Made by a program: the position numbers and the translations under genes
Assembly (NCBI GenBank): GCA_903854535.1
Contig: CAINWR010000055.1
Coordinates: 1-35,697 of the forward strand
DNA: 35,697 nucleotides
Origin: Candidatus Staskawiczbacteria bacterium
GTDB lineage: Bacteria; Patescibacteriota; Minisyncoccia; Minisyncoccales; Staskawiczbacteraceae
Direction: 5' to 3'
In this document: piece by piece, positions 1 through 11,110 of the stretch
How the letters are laid out: each line of letters begins with the position of its first letter
How positions within the stretch are numbered: position 1 is the first letter of the stretch
Notes under the pieces: model-generated
The model's database searches: none
The model's input: only the letters and a program-made list of their open reading frames with translations
What the model was told of the DNA's origin: nothing

Positions 1-574
1 ATGAGATTATGCCACCAGCTAAAGCGGTTCCAAGTTGATTTAAGCCCATACTTACTACAAAAATTTTAGGAACCACTTTTAAATTAAAATATAAATTTGC
101 AGTTAAAAATAAAAATGTAAATTTTGTTAAGCTAGCTAGCAAAACTGCAAATAAATATTTAAAATAAAATTTAAAACTATTAGTTTGATTAATTTTAAAT
201 TTATTTATTACTTTTTCAAAAACCAACATTAAAATCCAATTCCCCAACCAAATAAAAGGCAAAAAATAAATTAAAAAGAATGTTAAAGGTCCAAAAATTA
301 ATCCACGGGTTAATACCCCTAAACTTGGAAAAATAATTAAAGGAAGCCAATATTTTTTAGGTAGAAACAAAACAGCTAAAAATAAAATCGCATTTATAAT
401 GGCACCAATTAACAACTGAGGATGTCCAAATCCAAATGGAACCATGAGTGACAAAAATGCCACTCCAGCAAATATTAATGCCTGTGATTTAGCTTTAGTT
501 GATGCCTCTACAACTGGTAAATCTGCAACTTCTTCTAACTCTTTTTCCTCTATATTCTCAAAAATATATTTCAT
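1..574 (-). CDS. Multi-pass membrane protein, partial (runs off left edge); resembles small ECF-like membrane proteins often annotated in CPR genomes
   Basis: Minus-strand open frame from ATG at 574 reads MKYIFENIEEKELEEVADLPVVEASTKAKSQALIFAGVAFLSLMVPFGFGHPQLLIGAIINAILF...; several hydrophobic helices; no stop before position 1. Confidence 0.6.
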   Translation of the reverse strand, partial: MKYIFENIEEKELEEVADLPVVEASTKAKSQALIFAGVAFLSLMVPFGFGHPQLLIGAIINAILFLAVLFLPKKYWLPLIIFPSLGVLTRGLIFGPLTFFLIYFLPFIWLGNWILMLVFEKVINKFKINQTNSFKFYFKYLFAVLLASLTKFTFLFLTANLYFNLKVVPKIFVVSMGLNQLGTALAGGIIS

Positions 575-580
575 AATTTA

Positions 581-2341
581 TTATAACCTACGAACTAAAT
601 TTGGCCAAGAATTTATAGGTTCTTGATACAGCATAGAAACTACATCAATAGTAAAATAACCTTTTTCCTCTAAGACTTTTATTGTATTTGTCCATTTTTT
701 TAAATCAGTTATGTAATATTCTCCAAAAACTTTTTCTATATATTCTTCTATTTTTTTCCTACTTACATTAAGCTTAGCAATTCCATTTATCTGCATAACT
801 TCATCTGAAATTGTTTTTATTCTCTTTGCATAAAACTCTTGATTCTTATAATTATATAAATTATTTTCAGAAAGAATTTTAAAAATATTATCAGCTGATG
901 TTCCATCTTTATAATAAGCTAAAATTTCATCTTTTGCTCTATTATCAATCCCAGTATACTCGCGATACTTTCTAATAAATTTTAAGAGAACATTTTCCAC
1001 AATATCAATTTCAACTTTCTTGCCATCAATCTCTAATTCTACCTTTCCATTTTTATTTTTTGTCTCACTTAAAATTTTATTTAAATCAGGAGATGCTATA
1101 GCTATCATCAAAGAATGAAAAAGTTTATTAAATTGGTGTTGCTGTTCATGATTTTTTACTATATGGCTCGTTTGTTCGTTTGGTATCATTATTACATCAT
1201 CTTGTTTATACTTAATCTCAGCTTCATTATCAGCAGATATAACTACAATATTTCCATTAATAAATATTGAACCCTTATTTTTCCTATGAGAATCTTTTAT
1301 TAATCTACAAATTGAATCACGAAAATTCTTTTTAGAATCAGGTAAATTATAATTTTTGATATAACCTATAGAAGTCCTTATTCCAAATTTTTCTAAAACA
1401 TCTTCTGAAACAAGAGCTAAATCTTCAATTGGTTCACTATCTGAAACATTTAAATCAAAAATTTGAATTCTTGATGGTTTTTTAGCATTTTTGGCTTTTT
1501 CTAATATTCTTATTTCATACTTACCTACTCCTTTAAAATCTATCTCAATTTTATCTTTAATATTTTCTATTAAAAACGTTGAATCATTATTAGCATCTAT
1601 ATTCTCAATTTTTTCCATATCTGCAACTGATTCATAAAATGGATCATTTGCTCTCACATTCTCTGCAGTAATTACTCCCGAAAGTTCGGGTATTTTAGCT
1701 TCATCTATAGCACAACCACCACTACAAGATGCTTTTTTTACATCATCATTACTTATTTTATTTTCATCACCATTTGTCTTATAAAAACTAAAAATATATA
1801 CATAATCATCAATATCAAAACATCTAAAAAATAAAGTCATGGGGCCTTTTTCAACAATAATTTTACCTTTAGGCTTTTTCCCAAAACAAGCTTGAAAAAG
1901 ATTTGAGTAATCCGGATACATTGCTATATATTTTTCAACAGCCTCATGCTTCTTTTGATAATCTGAAAATCCTTTATTAAAAAAATCTATCTGTTCTTGT
2001 GTAAACCTATATTCTTCAGCAAAATCAGTTAATTCACTTAAAAAATCTTCATATGCAAAATCAGGGTTTTTATTAATTTCTATAAATAAATCAGTCAACA
2101 AATGAGATATTCCAAGTTTTTGAAAAACTAAATTTTCCTTTAGCTCTTGTATTTTTTCTTTTTTATAAACTGCTTTTTCTCTTCCTTTTAAGTTACAACT
2201 TTTAAAATCTTCTTTTAATTTTTGTAATTCATAATCTACATCAAAAGAATCAACATTCATTAATCTTGAATAATTATCAACAATCCTTTCAGTATAACTA
2301 GGATTAATATTTTCACCTAATTCTTTTCTATTTTCTTGCAT
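581..2341 (-). CDS. Hypothetical cytosolic protein with HEQQH (HExxH) zincin-like motif and downstream DEILAYYKDG
   Basis: 586 aa ORF; HEQQH encoded at 1136..1150; no signal peptide. Confidence 0.75.
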   Translation of the reverse strand: MQENRKELGENINPSYTERIVDNYSRLMNVDSFDVDYELQKLKEDFKSCNLKGREKAVYKKEKIQELKENLVFQKLGISHLLTDLFIEINKNPDFAYEDFLSELTDFAEEYRFTQEQIDFFNKGFSDYQKKHEAVEKYIAMYPDYSNLFQACFGKKPKGKIIVEKGPMTLFFRCFDIDDYVYIFSFYKTNGDENKISNDDVKKASCSGGCAIDEAKIPELSGVITAENVRANDPFYESVADMEKIENIDANNDSTFLIENIKDKIEIDFKGVGKYEIRILEKAKNAKKPSRIQIFDLNVSDSEPIEDLALVSEDVLEKFGIRTSIGYIKNYNLPDSKKNFRDSICRLIKDSHRKNKGSIFINGNIVVISADNEAEIKYKQDDVIMIPNEQTSHIVKNHEQQHQFNKLFHSLMIAIASPDLNKILSETKNKNGKVELEIDGKKVEIDIVENVLLKFIRKYREYTGIDNRAKDEILAYYKDGTSADNIFKILSENNLYNYKNQEFYAKRIKTISDEVMQINGIAKLNVSRKKIEEYIEKVFGEYYITDLKKWTNTIKVLEEKGYFTIDVVSMLYQEPINSWPNLVRRL

Positions 2342-2402
2342 AAGATATATTTTATATAAATTTATTATATCGCTACGCTAATCATATTATGTTGATTATA
2401 AC

Positions 2403-2427
2403 AAAAAACTTGGTATATACCAAGTTT
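2403..2427 (-). terminator. Intrinsic terminator downstream of tRNA-Thr
   Basis: Minus: AAACTTGG-TATATA-CCAAGTTTTTTG hairpin followed by T-run. Confidence 0.75.
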
Positions 2428-2433
2428 CTTTAT

Positions 2434-2508
2434 TGGAGCCATCTCCCGGATTTGAACCGGGGACCTACTGTTTACAAAACAGTTGCTCTACCGCTGAGCT
2501 AAGATGGC
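2434..2508 (-). tRNA. tRNA-Thr (anticodon TGT), CCA encoded
   Basis: Minus: GCCATCT TAGCTCAGCGGTAGAGC AACTGTTTTGTAAACAGTAGGTCCCCGGTTCAAATCCGGG AGATGGC TCCA; cloverleaf complete, anticodon loop TTTGTAA. Confidence 0.95.
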
Positions 2509-2532
2509 ATTTCAGCTATGCCTCAATGTAAA

Positions 2533-2847
2533 CTATTTTTTGACTTCTTTTTCTTTTTGCTCTTTTACTTTTTTTCTTAAACTATGCAACAACTGGTCAA
2601 TTTTTACTTCTACTTTTAATATTATTACTTTTGCATAAGAAAGCAATTTATGCATAATAATTTGTTTTTTAAAAATAGAATAAATACTTTCAATTTTTTC
2701 CGTAACTACCAAGAATATTCTATGCTCTTTTATACCGGTTGTACCATTTTGTGGAAGTTGAACTAAAATAGGCATCTTTCTTGCTAAAATAAAAACAATT
2801 CCCCCAAGACTTAAAATAAAAATTATTAATATAATTAATTCTAGCAT
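2533..2847 (-). CDS. Hypothetical protein with one N-terminal TM helix and Lys/Glu-rich tail
   Basis: 104 aa ORF, hydrophobic N-terminus. Confidence 0.6.
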   Translation of the reverse strand: MLELIILIIFILSLGGIVFILARKMPILVQLPQNGTTGIKEHRIFLVVTEKIESIYSIFKKQIIMHKLLSYAKVIILKVEVKIDQLLHSLRKKVKEQKEKEVKK

Positions 2848-2852
2848 TTTAT

Positions 2853-3437
2853 TTATATTTCAAACCTTGCGAATTTCTTAATCTCAATATTTTCCCCTAT
2901 TTTACCTACTGTATCTTCTATTAAATTCTTTATTGTTTTAGTATCATCTTTTACCCATACTTGAGAAAGCAAGCAAACTGATTCTTTGTACTTCTTTAAT
3001 TTTCCTTCTATTATTTGATTGATTATATTTTCTGGTTTTCCCGAATCTGCAACTTGTTCCTTATAAATTTTAGTTTCCCCATCTAAAAATTCCTCTGGAA
3101 TATCTTTTTCTGAAACAAACAAAGGTTTCATAGCAGCTATCTGCAAACAAAGTTCATGAGCTAAATTTTTAAAATCAGGACCATTGGCCACAAAATCAGA
3201 CTCACATCTAATATCCAACAAAACACCCATCTTGGAATTTGGATGAACGTAACTGACTACAAGACCAGAATTAGTTTCTCTATCAGCTTTTTTTGCTACT
3301 AATTTTTTGCCTAAAGCTTTTAATAATTCTTTAGCCTTTAACATATCGCCACCTGTTTCTTCTAAAGCTTTTTTAACTTCAGAGATGGAAAGTTCAGTTT
3401 CATCTCTTAATTGCTTAATTTGTTCTATGCTGACCAT
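2853..3437 (-). CDS. tsf: Elongation factor Ts
   Basis: IKQLRDETELSISEVKKALEETGGDMLKAKELLK...ESDFVANGPDFKNLAHELCLQIAA motifs. Confidence 0.97.
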   Translation of the reverse strand: MVSIEQIKQLRDETELSISEVKKALEETGGDMLKAKELLKALGKKLVAKKADRETNSGLVVSYVHPNSKMGVLLDIRCESDFVANGPDFKNLAHELCLQIAAMKPLFVSEKDIPEEFLDGETKIYKEQVADSGKPENIINQIIEGKLKKYKESVCLLSQVWVKDDTKTIKNLIEDTVGKIGENIEIKKFARFEI

Positions 3438-3438
3438 A

Positions 3439-4146
3439 TTATTTTGAATTTAAAATTGTTTCTTTAATTTTTTCTAAAATATATTTTATAGAAGAAATTG
3501 CATCATCATTAGCTGGTATTGGATAATCAACCTTACTTGGATCTGTATTTGTATCACAAACAGCTACTGTTTTTATTTTCTTTCTTATAGCCTCCCTTAG
3601 ACAAGTTTCATCTTTATAGATATCAAAAATAACTACAACATCTGGCAATTTTGAAACATTTTTAACACCTTCAAATTTTACCCTTAGAGACTCAATTTCT
3701 TTATCTAACTTCATTCTTTCTTTTTTGGTGTATTTTTCAAACTCACCTAAAGACTTTTTCCTTTCTAAATTCTTAAAATATTCAACTCTTTTATTAATAG
3801 TTTCAAAATTTGTAAACATTCCTCCAAGCCATCTTTCTGTGACATATGGCAATCCACATTCAATAGCAGTTAGCTTGACTAAACCCTTAACTTGAATTTT
3901 TGTGCCTACAAATAAAACTACTTTTCCATCTATGATTGATTTTGAAATAAAATTTAATGCTTTTTGCAAATCTTTAGAAGATTTCTCTAAATCTATAATA
4001 TTTACATTATTTTTTACTCCAGAAATATATGACTTCATTTTCGGATGAAGCTTTGAAACTTTATGCCCAAAATGCAAACCAGCAGAAGTCATATCTTCTA
4101 CACTAATCTTTACTTCCTTGATGTTTTTTTTGATTTCTTCTACCAT
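3439..4146 (-). CDS. rpsB: 30S ribosomal protein S2
   Basis: SVEDMTSAGLHFGHKVSKLHPKMKSYI...ERWLGGMFTNFETI...VDYPIPANDDAISSI. Confidence 0.97.
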   Translation of the reverse strand: MVEEIKKNIKEVKISVEDMTSAGLHFGHKVSKLHPKMKSYISGVKNNVNIIDLEKSSKDLQKALNFISKSIIDGKVVLFVGTKIQVKGLVKLTAIECGLPYVTERWLGGMFTNFETINKRVEYFKNLERKKSLGEFEKYTKKERMKLDKEIESLRVKFEGVKNVSKLPDVVVIFDIYKDETCLREAIRKKIKTVAVCDTNTDPSKVDYPIPANDDAISSIKYILEKIKETILNSK

Positions 4147-4263
4147 ATTTTATAAGAAGTTATAATACAATCTTTTGTAGGCGTAAAACGAATACGAAAA
4201 TTATACAAATTCCACCGTAGTAGAACTTTACTTCTCTACCTGCTAATAAGCAGTATTATTTTA

Positions 4264-4512
4264 TTATTTACTATTTTTTGTTTTTTTAACTTTTTTGACT
4301 TTTGGTGCCTTTTTCATTGATAATCTATCTTTGAATTTTTGCACTCTACCTAAAGTATCCATAACTTTTTCTTGTTTGGTATAAAAAGGATGACACTTAT
4401 TACAAACCTCTGTATCTATAACCTCTTTAGTAGAACCTACAGTAAATTTATTTCCACAAGCACATTTAACTGCAGCTTTTTCAAAATATTTTGGATGTAT
4501 CTCTGATTTCAT
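4264..4512 (-). CDS. rpmE: 50S ribosomal protein L31 (Cys/zinc-type) with Lys-rich C-terminal tail
   Basis: [29 protein letters not shown]...[13 protein letters not shown]. Confidence 0.93.
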   Translation of the reverse strand: MKSEIHPKYFEKAAVKCACGNKFTVGSTKEVIDTEVCNKCHPFYTKQEKVMDTLGRVQKFKDRLSMKKAPKVKKVKKTKNSK

Positions 4513-4575
4513 ATTTGTTTATAATAAAAAATAATATACTTTTTATATTATCATATTTCAAATTAAAATCAATAC

Positions 4576-5292
4576 CTACCAAGGTTTTATAGTATTTACA
4601 ATAAAAGTTCTAACTGGACAAGGATCACAGATCCTGCCAATCATTTTTATATTACCACCCTCTTTGATAATAAATTCTGGGGGAATTATTTTAACATTTT
4701 CTTTTCTTACTTGCCAAGAATTATCTTTAAAATCATTTAATATAAATTCTTCATCATTTTTTATTTCTTGCACCCTACCACTTAGAAGCCCTTTTTCTGG
4801 ATCATCCCAAATATCACACCTATCGCGAACAAGTACTTTATACCCTGGCATATCTTGCCTAAAATTATCATTAATTTTTGAACTTAATCCAGTTATCATC
4901 ATAAAAGAAGATAATATTACTACAATAAGAAGGCCTGTAAATATTGATCTTATAAATCCAAATTTATATCCATCTTCCGTTTTATTAAAATTATAAACTG
5001 CCAACAAAATAAATAATAAAAATAATATAATCCATAAATATGGCGTATAGACTAAAATATGACGTGCTATATTTTCGCTCTCTAATTGATATATGTCCCA
5101 ATCATGACTTATAAAAAGGAAAGCCATCAAACTTAATGACAAAGAAATAATCAATCCAGATATAAAAACAATAAGCCAAGAAGCATAATTTTTGCAAACA
5201 AAACACCATTTTGGAGTAGGGCAAATTTTATCACATTTTATCTTATTTAAGATATCATTTGAAATGTCTTTATTGTTTATTTCTTCTGCCAT
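4576..5292 (-). CDS. Membrane protein adjacent to ECF sigma factor; candidate anti-sigma partner
   Basis: CDKICPTPKWCFVCKNYASW followed by several TM helices; starts 4 bp after the sigma-factor stop. Confidence 0.6.
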   Translation of the reverse strand: MAEEINNKDISNDILNKIKCDKICPTPKWCFVCKNYASWLIVFISGLIISLSLSLMAFLFISHDWDIYQLESENIARHILVYTPYLWIILFLLFILLAVYNFNKTEDGYKFGFIRSIFTGLLIVVILSSFMMITGLSSKINDNFRQDMPGYKVLVRDRCDIWDDPEKGLLSGRVQEIKNDEEFILNDFKDNSWQVRKENVKIIPPEFIIKEGGNIKMIGRICDPCPVRTFIVNTIKPW

Positions 5293-5296
5293 AATT

Positions 5297-5878
5297 TTAT
5301 GAAAATAAATGTTGATTTTTTAATATTTCTTCTTTTAATTGACTTTTTGCTTGTCTCAGTAAAGTTGCTACTGTTCCTTGAGGCTTTCTCAGAATATCTG
5401 AAATTTCTTGATAATCTTTATCTTCTGTATATCTAAGCATAACTACATCCTGATACTTCTTATCTAAATTATTAATAATTCTCAAAAGGTTTTCTTTTAC
5501 TTTTGCATTATCTAATTTTTGATCCAAAGTAAGATCTTCTTCAATTGTTTTTACCTTAACTGCATCTATCTCAAAATTATAAGTAGTTGGCTTTCTATTT
5601 ATCTTTCTTAAAAATGATATAGTTTCATTATGTGTAATACGATAAATCCAAGATGAAAATTTAAGTTTTGGATTATACCCATTCAAATTTTTATAAACCT
5701 TAATAAATACATCTTGTAATATATCATCTACATCATTATATACACCACCAGCAATTCTTAAAATATATCTTTTAAGTCTTTCTTGATATCTTTGTATTAA
5801 AAAACCATAAAACTCACTGTTTTCTAAAGAAAGGCTTACAAGATCTGCATCAGATTTTTCTAAAATATTTTCTTCCAT
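5297..5878 (-). CDS. ECF-type RNA polymerase sigma factor (RpoE/SigW-like)
   Basis: Region 2 (DVDDILQDVFIKVYKNLNGYNPKLKFSSWIYRITHNETISFLR) and region 4 (LDKKYQDVVMLRYTEDKDYQEISDILRKPQGTVATLLRQAKSQL). Confidence 0.93.
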   Translation of the reverse strand: MEENILEKSDADLVSLSLENSEFYGFLIQRYQERLKRYILRIAGGVYNDVDDILQDVFIKVYKNLNGYNPKLKFSSWIYRITHNETISFLRKINRKPTTYNFEIDAVKVKTIEEDLTLDQKLDNAKVKENLLRIINNLDKKYQDVVMLRYTEDKDYQEISDILRKPQGTVATLLRQAKSQLKEEILKNQHLFS

Positions 5879-5917
5879 ACAAGTTATATTATCACAAAAT
5901 ATAATTTACTGCAACAC

Positions 5918-5944
5918 AAAAGCCGATAAAATATATCGGCTTTT
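5918..5944 (-). terminator. Intrinsic terminator at the end of the atp operon
   Basis: AAAAGCCGATAAAATATATCGGCTTTT hairpin directly after atpC. Confidence 0.8.
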
Positions 5945-5946
5945 AA

Positions 5947-6189
5947 TTACTGCTCAACAATACATCTTACTTCGTTTTCCTGCCTTACTTCCAAAAATCC
6001 TGATTTAATTTCTAAGAAATGCTCATTACCAGTATCATCTTTAATTCTAGCAGTTCCTTTAGTCAAAACTATAATTAATGGCTCATGATTATCTAACACT
6101 GTAATCTCACCTAATTGCGTTTTGCAATTCAAAAGCTGAGCCGAGCCCTGAAATAAAACTTTTTTTAATGAATAAATTGATAATTTCAT
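5947..6189 (-). CDS. atpC: ATP synthase epsilon subunit, beta-sandwich domain only (short)
   Basis: 80 aa; LGEITVLDNHEPLIIVLTKGTARI; follows atpD. Confidence 0.85.
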   Translation of the reverse strand: MKLSIYSLKKVLFQGSAQLLNCKTQLGEITVLDNHEPLIIVLTKGTARIKDDTGNEHFLEIKSGFLEVRQENEVRCIVEQ

Positions 6190-6199
6190 ATAAATAAAA

Positions 6200-7703
<1,504 letters not shown>

Positions 7704-7712
7704 AAAAATAAA

Positions 7713-8672
7713 TTATTGTTGGGCTTCGGCGCCGGCGGAAATTTCCGCTATTTCTGTTGTAATTCTTGATTGACGGGATTTGTTATATTGCAAGTTTAGG
7801 GTTTCACCTAAATCTTTAGCATTATCACTTGCTGTTTTCATAGCCATCCTTCTTGCTGAATGTTCTGAAGCATTAGCTTCTAAAATCAAATGATATACTT
7901 GCATAAAAAACAAATGTTCAGCTAACTTTTCTATAACTTCTTGTGGATTTGGTTCAATTAAATATTCTGCAACCTTTTTCTCATCTGGCACAAAATCAAT
8001 ACGATGTTCTTTTATAAGTTCTGCAAATTTTCCTTTTTCTGGAATTATTTCTTTTATTGTATCTTTGACATGCTCAAAATCAATTGGCAAAACTCTTCTT
8101 ATATGTGGCTCTTGCTTTAAAGCAGATCTAAAATGAGTTGACACCGCTATAACTCTATCAAAGTCATAATTTAAATAACCTTTTATAATAAAATCAGATA
8201 ATGGTAAAACCTGTTCTGGAGTTGTAAAATCCCCAGCATGAATAAATTTTTTAACAACTTTAAAACCTTTTTTATTTAAATATTGATATGCTTTTTCCCC
8301 AACTGCTAAATATATATGCTGTTCTTTTTTCCATTCCTCTTTTTCAATTTTTAAATGTGCTTCAAACTTTTTAAATACAGAACTGTTAAATGCACCAGCT
8401 AAACCCTTATCAGAAGAAACAACAATAAATAAAACTTTATTTATTTTTTTCCTTACTTCAAATAATTTTGGCATTTTGAGTTTTGATGTTTTTTCCAATA
8501 CAGATAAATTTGCCAATAATTCCAATCCAGCAAAAGCATAAGGACGTGAAGCCAAAGCAATTTCTTGGGATTTACGCATTTTTGTAGCTGAAACCAGCTC
8601 CATTGCTTTGGTTATTTGTCCTATATTATTTACAGATTTTAATCTTTTTTTTATATTTTGTGGACTTTCCAT
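7713..8672 (-). CDS. atpG: ATP synthase F1 gamma subunit
   Basis: MESPQNIKKRLKSVNNIGQITKAMELVSATKMRK; SSDKGLAGAFNSSVFK. Confidence 0.96.
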   Translation of the reverse strand: MESPQNIKKRLKSVNNIGQITKAMELVSATKMRKSQEIALASRPYAFAGLELLANLSVLEKTSKLKMPKLFEVRKKINKVLFIVVSSDKGLAGAFNSSVFKKFEAHLKIEKEEWKKEQHIYLAVGEKAYQYLNKKGFKVVKKFIHAGDFTTPEQVLPLSDFIIKGYLNYDFDRVIAVSTHFRSALKQEPHIRRVLPIDFEHVKDTIKEIIPEKGKFAELIKEHRIDFVPDEKKVAEYLIEPNPQEVIEKLAEHLFFMQVYHLILEANASEHSARRMAMKTASDNAKDLGETLNLQYNKSRQSRITTEIAEISAGAEAQQ

Positions 8673-8673
8673 A

Positions 8674-8702
8674 TTGACAATAAAACTTTAATATGATATT
8701 AT
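8674..8702 (+). promoter_or_regulatory. Sigma70-like promoter of cassette A
   Basis: TTGACA (8674-8679) - 17 bp - TATTAT (8697-8702). Confidence 0.65.
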
Positions 8703-8748
8703 AATAAAGTTGCATTTCCTTAAATGACAATTTTAGAAGGAGGACTTT

Positions 8749-9003
8749 ATGAGTGAAATCTATTGCGAGGGACTTCATTGTTCAAGCAAGGCTGACCAAA
8801 ACCACCCAATAGAAGTCCCGGGACTAAATCCCATATTCGCCTGCACCCAGTGTGGACGATTGTTCTTCGAAAACGGCGACTGCGTAGGCAATGTAGACGA
8901 CAGATGGTTTTTTGAAAACGACCAAGTCGTCCGTAAAGACGCTGACGGCAATGTAATACCGTCCGACGAATCTTCGCCAACTCGAGCCACACACCCACTG
9001 TGA
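8749..9003 (+). CDS. Orphan small protein with CX4C...CX2C (zinc-ribbon-like); cassette A, antisense within atp operon
   Basis: ATG preceded by AGAAGGAGGACTTT; 84 aa MSEIYCEGLHCSSK...FACTQCGRLFF...; promoter upstream and terminator downstream; GC-richer than neighbours. Confidence 0.75.
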   Translation: MSEIYCEGLHCSSKADQNHPIEVPGLNPIFACTQCGRLFFENGDCVGNVDDRWFFENDQVVRKDADGNVIPSDESSPTRATHPL

Positions 9004-9018
9004 TAAACCTCCACATTT

Positions 9019-9055
9019 CCCGCGAATTGCTTCGGCGTTCGCGGGCTCTTTTTTT
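9019..9055 (+). terminator. Intrinsic terminator of cassette A
   Basis: CCCGCGAA-TTGCTTCGGCG-TTCGCGGG then CTCTTTTTTT; T-run only on + strand. Confidence 0.9.
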
Positions 9056-10583
9056 ACTTTATACTATCAACGAACGAGACGATAATATTCTTAAGCTGTT
9101 CTTCAAGTTCTGGAGTTAATTGACGTTCAATCTTTAATTTTTCTACAAATTCTTTGTGCAAACCATCAAGATATTCAATAAATTTCTTTTCAATTTCTTG
9201 CATTTGTTCTGGAGCAAAACCATTAAAATAATCATTCAAAACTGCATATAACACAATTACTTGCTTTTCAAAACTTATTGGAGCTTGATCGGATTGTTTT
9301 AAAATTTCTGTAATAATTCTACCTTTATTAATTCTCTTCTTTGTAGTTTCATCTACATCAGAAGCAAACTGCACAAAAGTTTGAAGTTCGCGAAATTGAG
9401 CTAATTCCAATCTTAATTTTCCAGCTACTTTTTTCATTGCTTTGGTTTGAGCAGCTCCTCCCACACGCGATACAGAAAGCCCAGCATTTACAGCAGGACG
9501 CATACCTTGATAAAACAAATCTGATTCCAAATAGATTTGCCCATCTGTGATAGAGATTACGTTGGTAGGAATATATGCAGTTACATCTCCAAGTTGTGTT
9601 TCAATAATTGGCAAAGCAGTCAAAGATCCTCCACCTTTAGCTTTACTTAATTTTGCAGCTCTTTCTAAAAGCCTTGAATGCAAATAAAACACATCTCCAG
9701 GATAAGCTTCTCTTCCTGGTGGACGTCTTAAAAGTAATGAAATTTGTCTATAAGCCCAAGCATGCTTAGATAAATCATCATAAATTACAACTGCATCTTT
9801 ACCATTATCTCTAAAATATTCTCCAACTGCAGCACCAGCAAAAGGTGCTAAATACCAAAAAGCTGCTGGACTTGAAGCGCTTGCCAAAACTACAATTGTA
9901 TAATCAAATGCATTGTGTTTTTTTAATGTTTCTACAATTTTTGCAACTTTAGATTCTTTTTGACCTACTGCCACATAAATACAAATCGGTGGATTTTTAG
10001 GATTATCTTGAATTTGATTAATAATAATATCTAAAGCTACTGCTGTTTTTCCAGTTCCTCTATCGCCAATAATCAATTCTCTTTGCCCTCTTCCAATTGG
10101 AATCATAGCATCTATAGCTTTTGTTCCTGTATGAAGTGGAGTGTTTACACCTTCTCTATCCAAAACCCCTGGAGCATCTTTTTCCAAAAAGTTATATTGA
10201 ATTTTATCAGCTTTTGCAAAAATAGGGCCTTTTCCATCCAAAGGGTTTCCTAAAGGATCTATAACTCTACCCAATAATTGCTCTCCTACTGGCAAAGACA
10301 AAAGTTGCTTGGTTCTTTTTACAGTATCTCCAGATCTAATTAAACCGCTATCTCCCAAAACCAAAGCTCCTACAGAATCTTCCTCAAGGTTTAAAGCTAC
10401 GGCTTGTACTTTTTTTCCATCAGATTCAACTTCTAAAACTTCTTGGCTTTGTACATTGCTAAGTCCAGAAATTTTTAAAATTCCATCCCCTACTTCAATA
10501 ACTTTACCAATTTCTTCCCATTCTGAATTGGATTGAGTATTTTCAATGGTTTCCCTTATTTTGTTTAGAATATCATAACTCAT
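9054..10583 (-). CDS. atpA: ATP synthase F1 alpha subunit
   Basis: [48 protein letters not shown]. Confidence 0.97.
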   Translation of the reverse strand: MSYDILNKIRETIENTQSNSEWEEIGKVIEVGDGILKISGLSNVQSQEVLEVESDGKKVQAVALNLEEDSVGALVLGDSGLIRSGDTVKRTKQLLSLPVGEQLLGRVIDPLGNPLDGKGPIFAKADKIQYNFLEKDAPGVLDREGVNTPLHTGTKAIDAMIPIGRGQRELIIGDRGTGKTAVALDIIINQIQDNPKNPPICIYVAVGQKESKVAKIVETLKKHNAFDYTIVVLASASSPAAFWYLAPFAGAAVGEYFRDNGKDAVVIYDDLSKHAWAYRQISLLLRRPPGREAYPGDVFYLHSRLLERAAKLSKAKGGGSLTALPIIETQLGDVTAYIPTNVISITDGQIYLESDLFYQGMRPAVNAGLSVSRVGGAAQTKAMKKVAGKLRLELAQFRELQTFVQFASDVDETTKKRINKGRIITEILKQSDQAPISFEKQVIVLYAVLNDYFNGFAPEQMQEIEKKFIEYLDGLHKEFVEKLKIERQLTPELEEQLKNIIVSFVDSIK

Positions 10584-10621
10584 AATTTTTATTTATCTTA
10601 TTTACTTTTAAATTTTATGAA

Positions 10622-10718
10622 ACGAGGCAATAAACTTTTTGTAGGCCTTAGTCCACTTGCCTCCCTTCGGGAGACAAAGGGGGTTACCAACAGCCGGAAA
10701 AAAGTTTGTTGCCGAGTG
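10622..10718 (-). repeat. atp intercistronic hairpin element, copy E2 (upstream of atpA)
   Basis: Arms 10626-10640 / 10698-10713; interior GTAGGCCTTAGTCCACTTGCCTCCCTTCGGGAGACAAAGGGGGTTACCAACAGCCGG. Confidence 0.9.
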
Positions 10719-10741
10719 GCGTAAAATTTGAACAGAATAAA

Positions 10742-11110
10742 CTAAACTAACTCTTGTAATTTTTTAAATAATGACATATCCAACTGCCTTTCTTCATTTA
10801 CTACAATTTTCACTCCTGCAATTAATTCTTGATTTATCTTTTCTACAACTACATCGCCTTTGTTTACCAAATTATTTATTAATTCAGAATTCTTAAAATT
10901 AAAATGACGAGCAGTCTCTAAAATAATCTTTTTATTTCCTGTTTTTTTAAAATATAATTTTTCTGCAAGTTTTAAAATCTCCTTTAGTTTTCTCTCATCT
11001 CTATTTTTTTTCATAAAACTCAAAAACCCAGCAACCATTTTTGTACCATCTTTTTCTTTCAGCATAATTTCCACCAGCGTATTAGCATAATCTCTTGACT
11101 TATACTTCAT
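10742..11110 (-). CDS. atpH: ATP synthase delta subunit (OSCP), short 122 aa form
   Basis: Position between atpF and atpA; RDYANTLVEIM...INQELIAGVKIVVNEERQLDMSLFKKLQEL. Confidence 0.85.
   Translation of the reverse strand: MKYKSRDYANTLVEIMLKEKDGTKMVAGFLSFMKKNRDERKLKEILKLAEKLYFKKTGNKKIILETARHFNFKNSELINNLVNKGDVVVEKINQELIAGVKIVVNEERQLDMSLFKKLQELV

Noticed and set aside
8747-9016. Minus-strand ORFs (8747..9016, 8775..9014) opposite cassette A
   Set aside because: The + strand ORF has promoter, SD and terminator; the minus frames have none and look like antisense translation.
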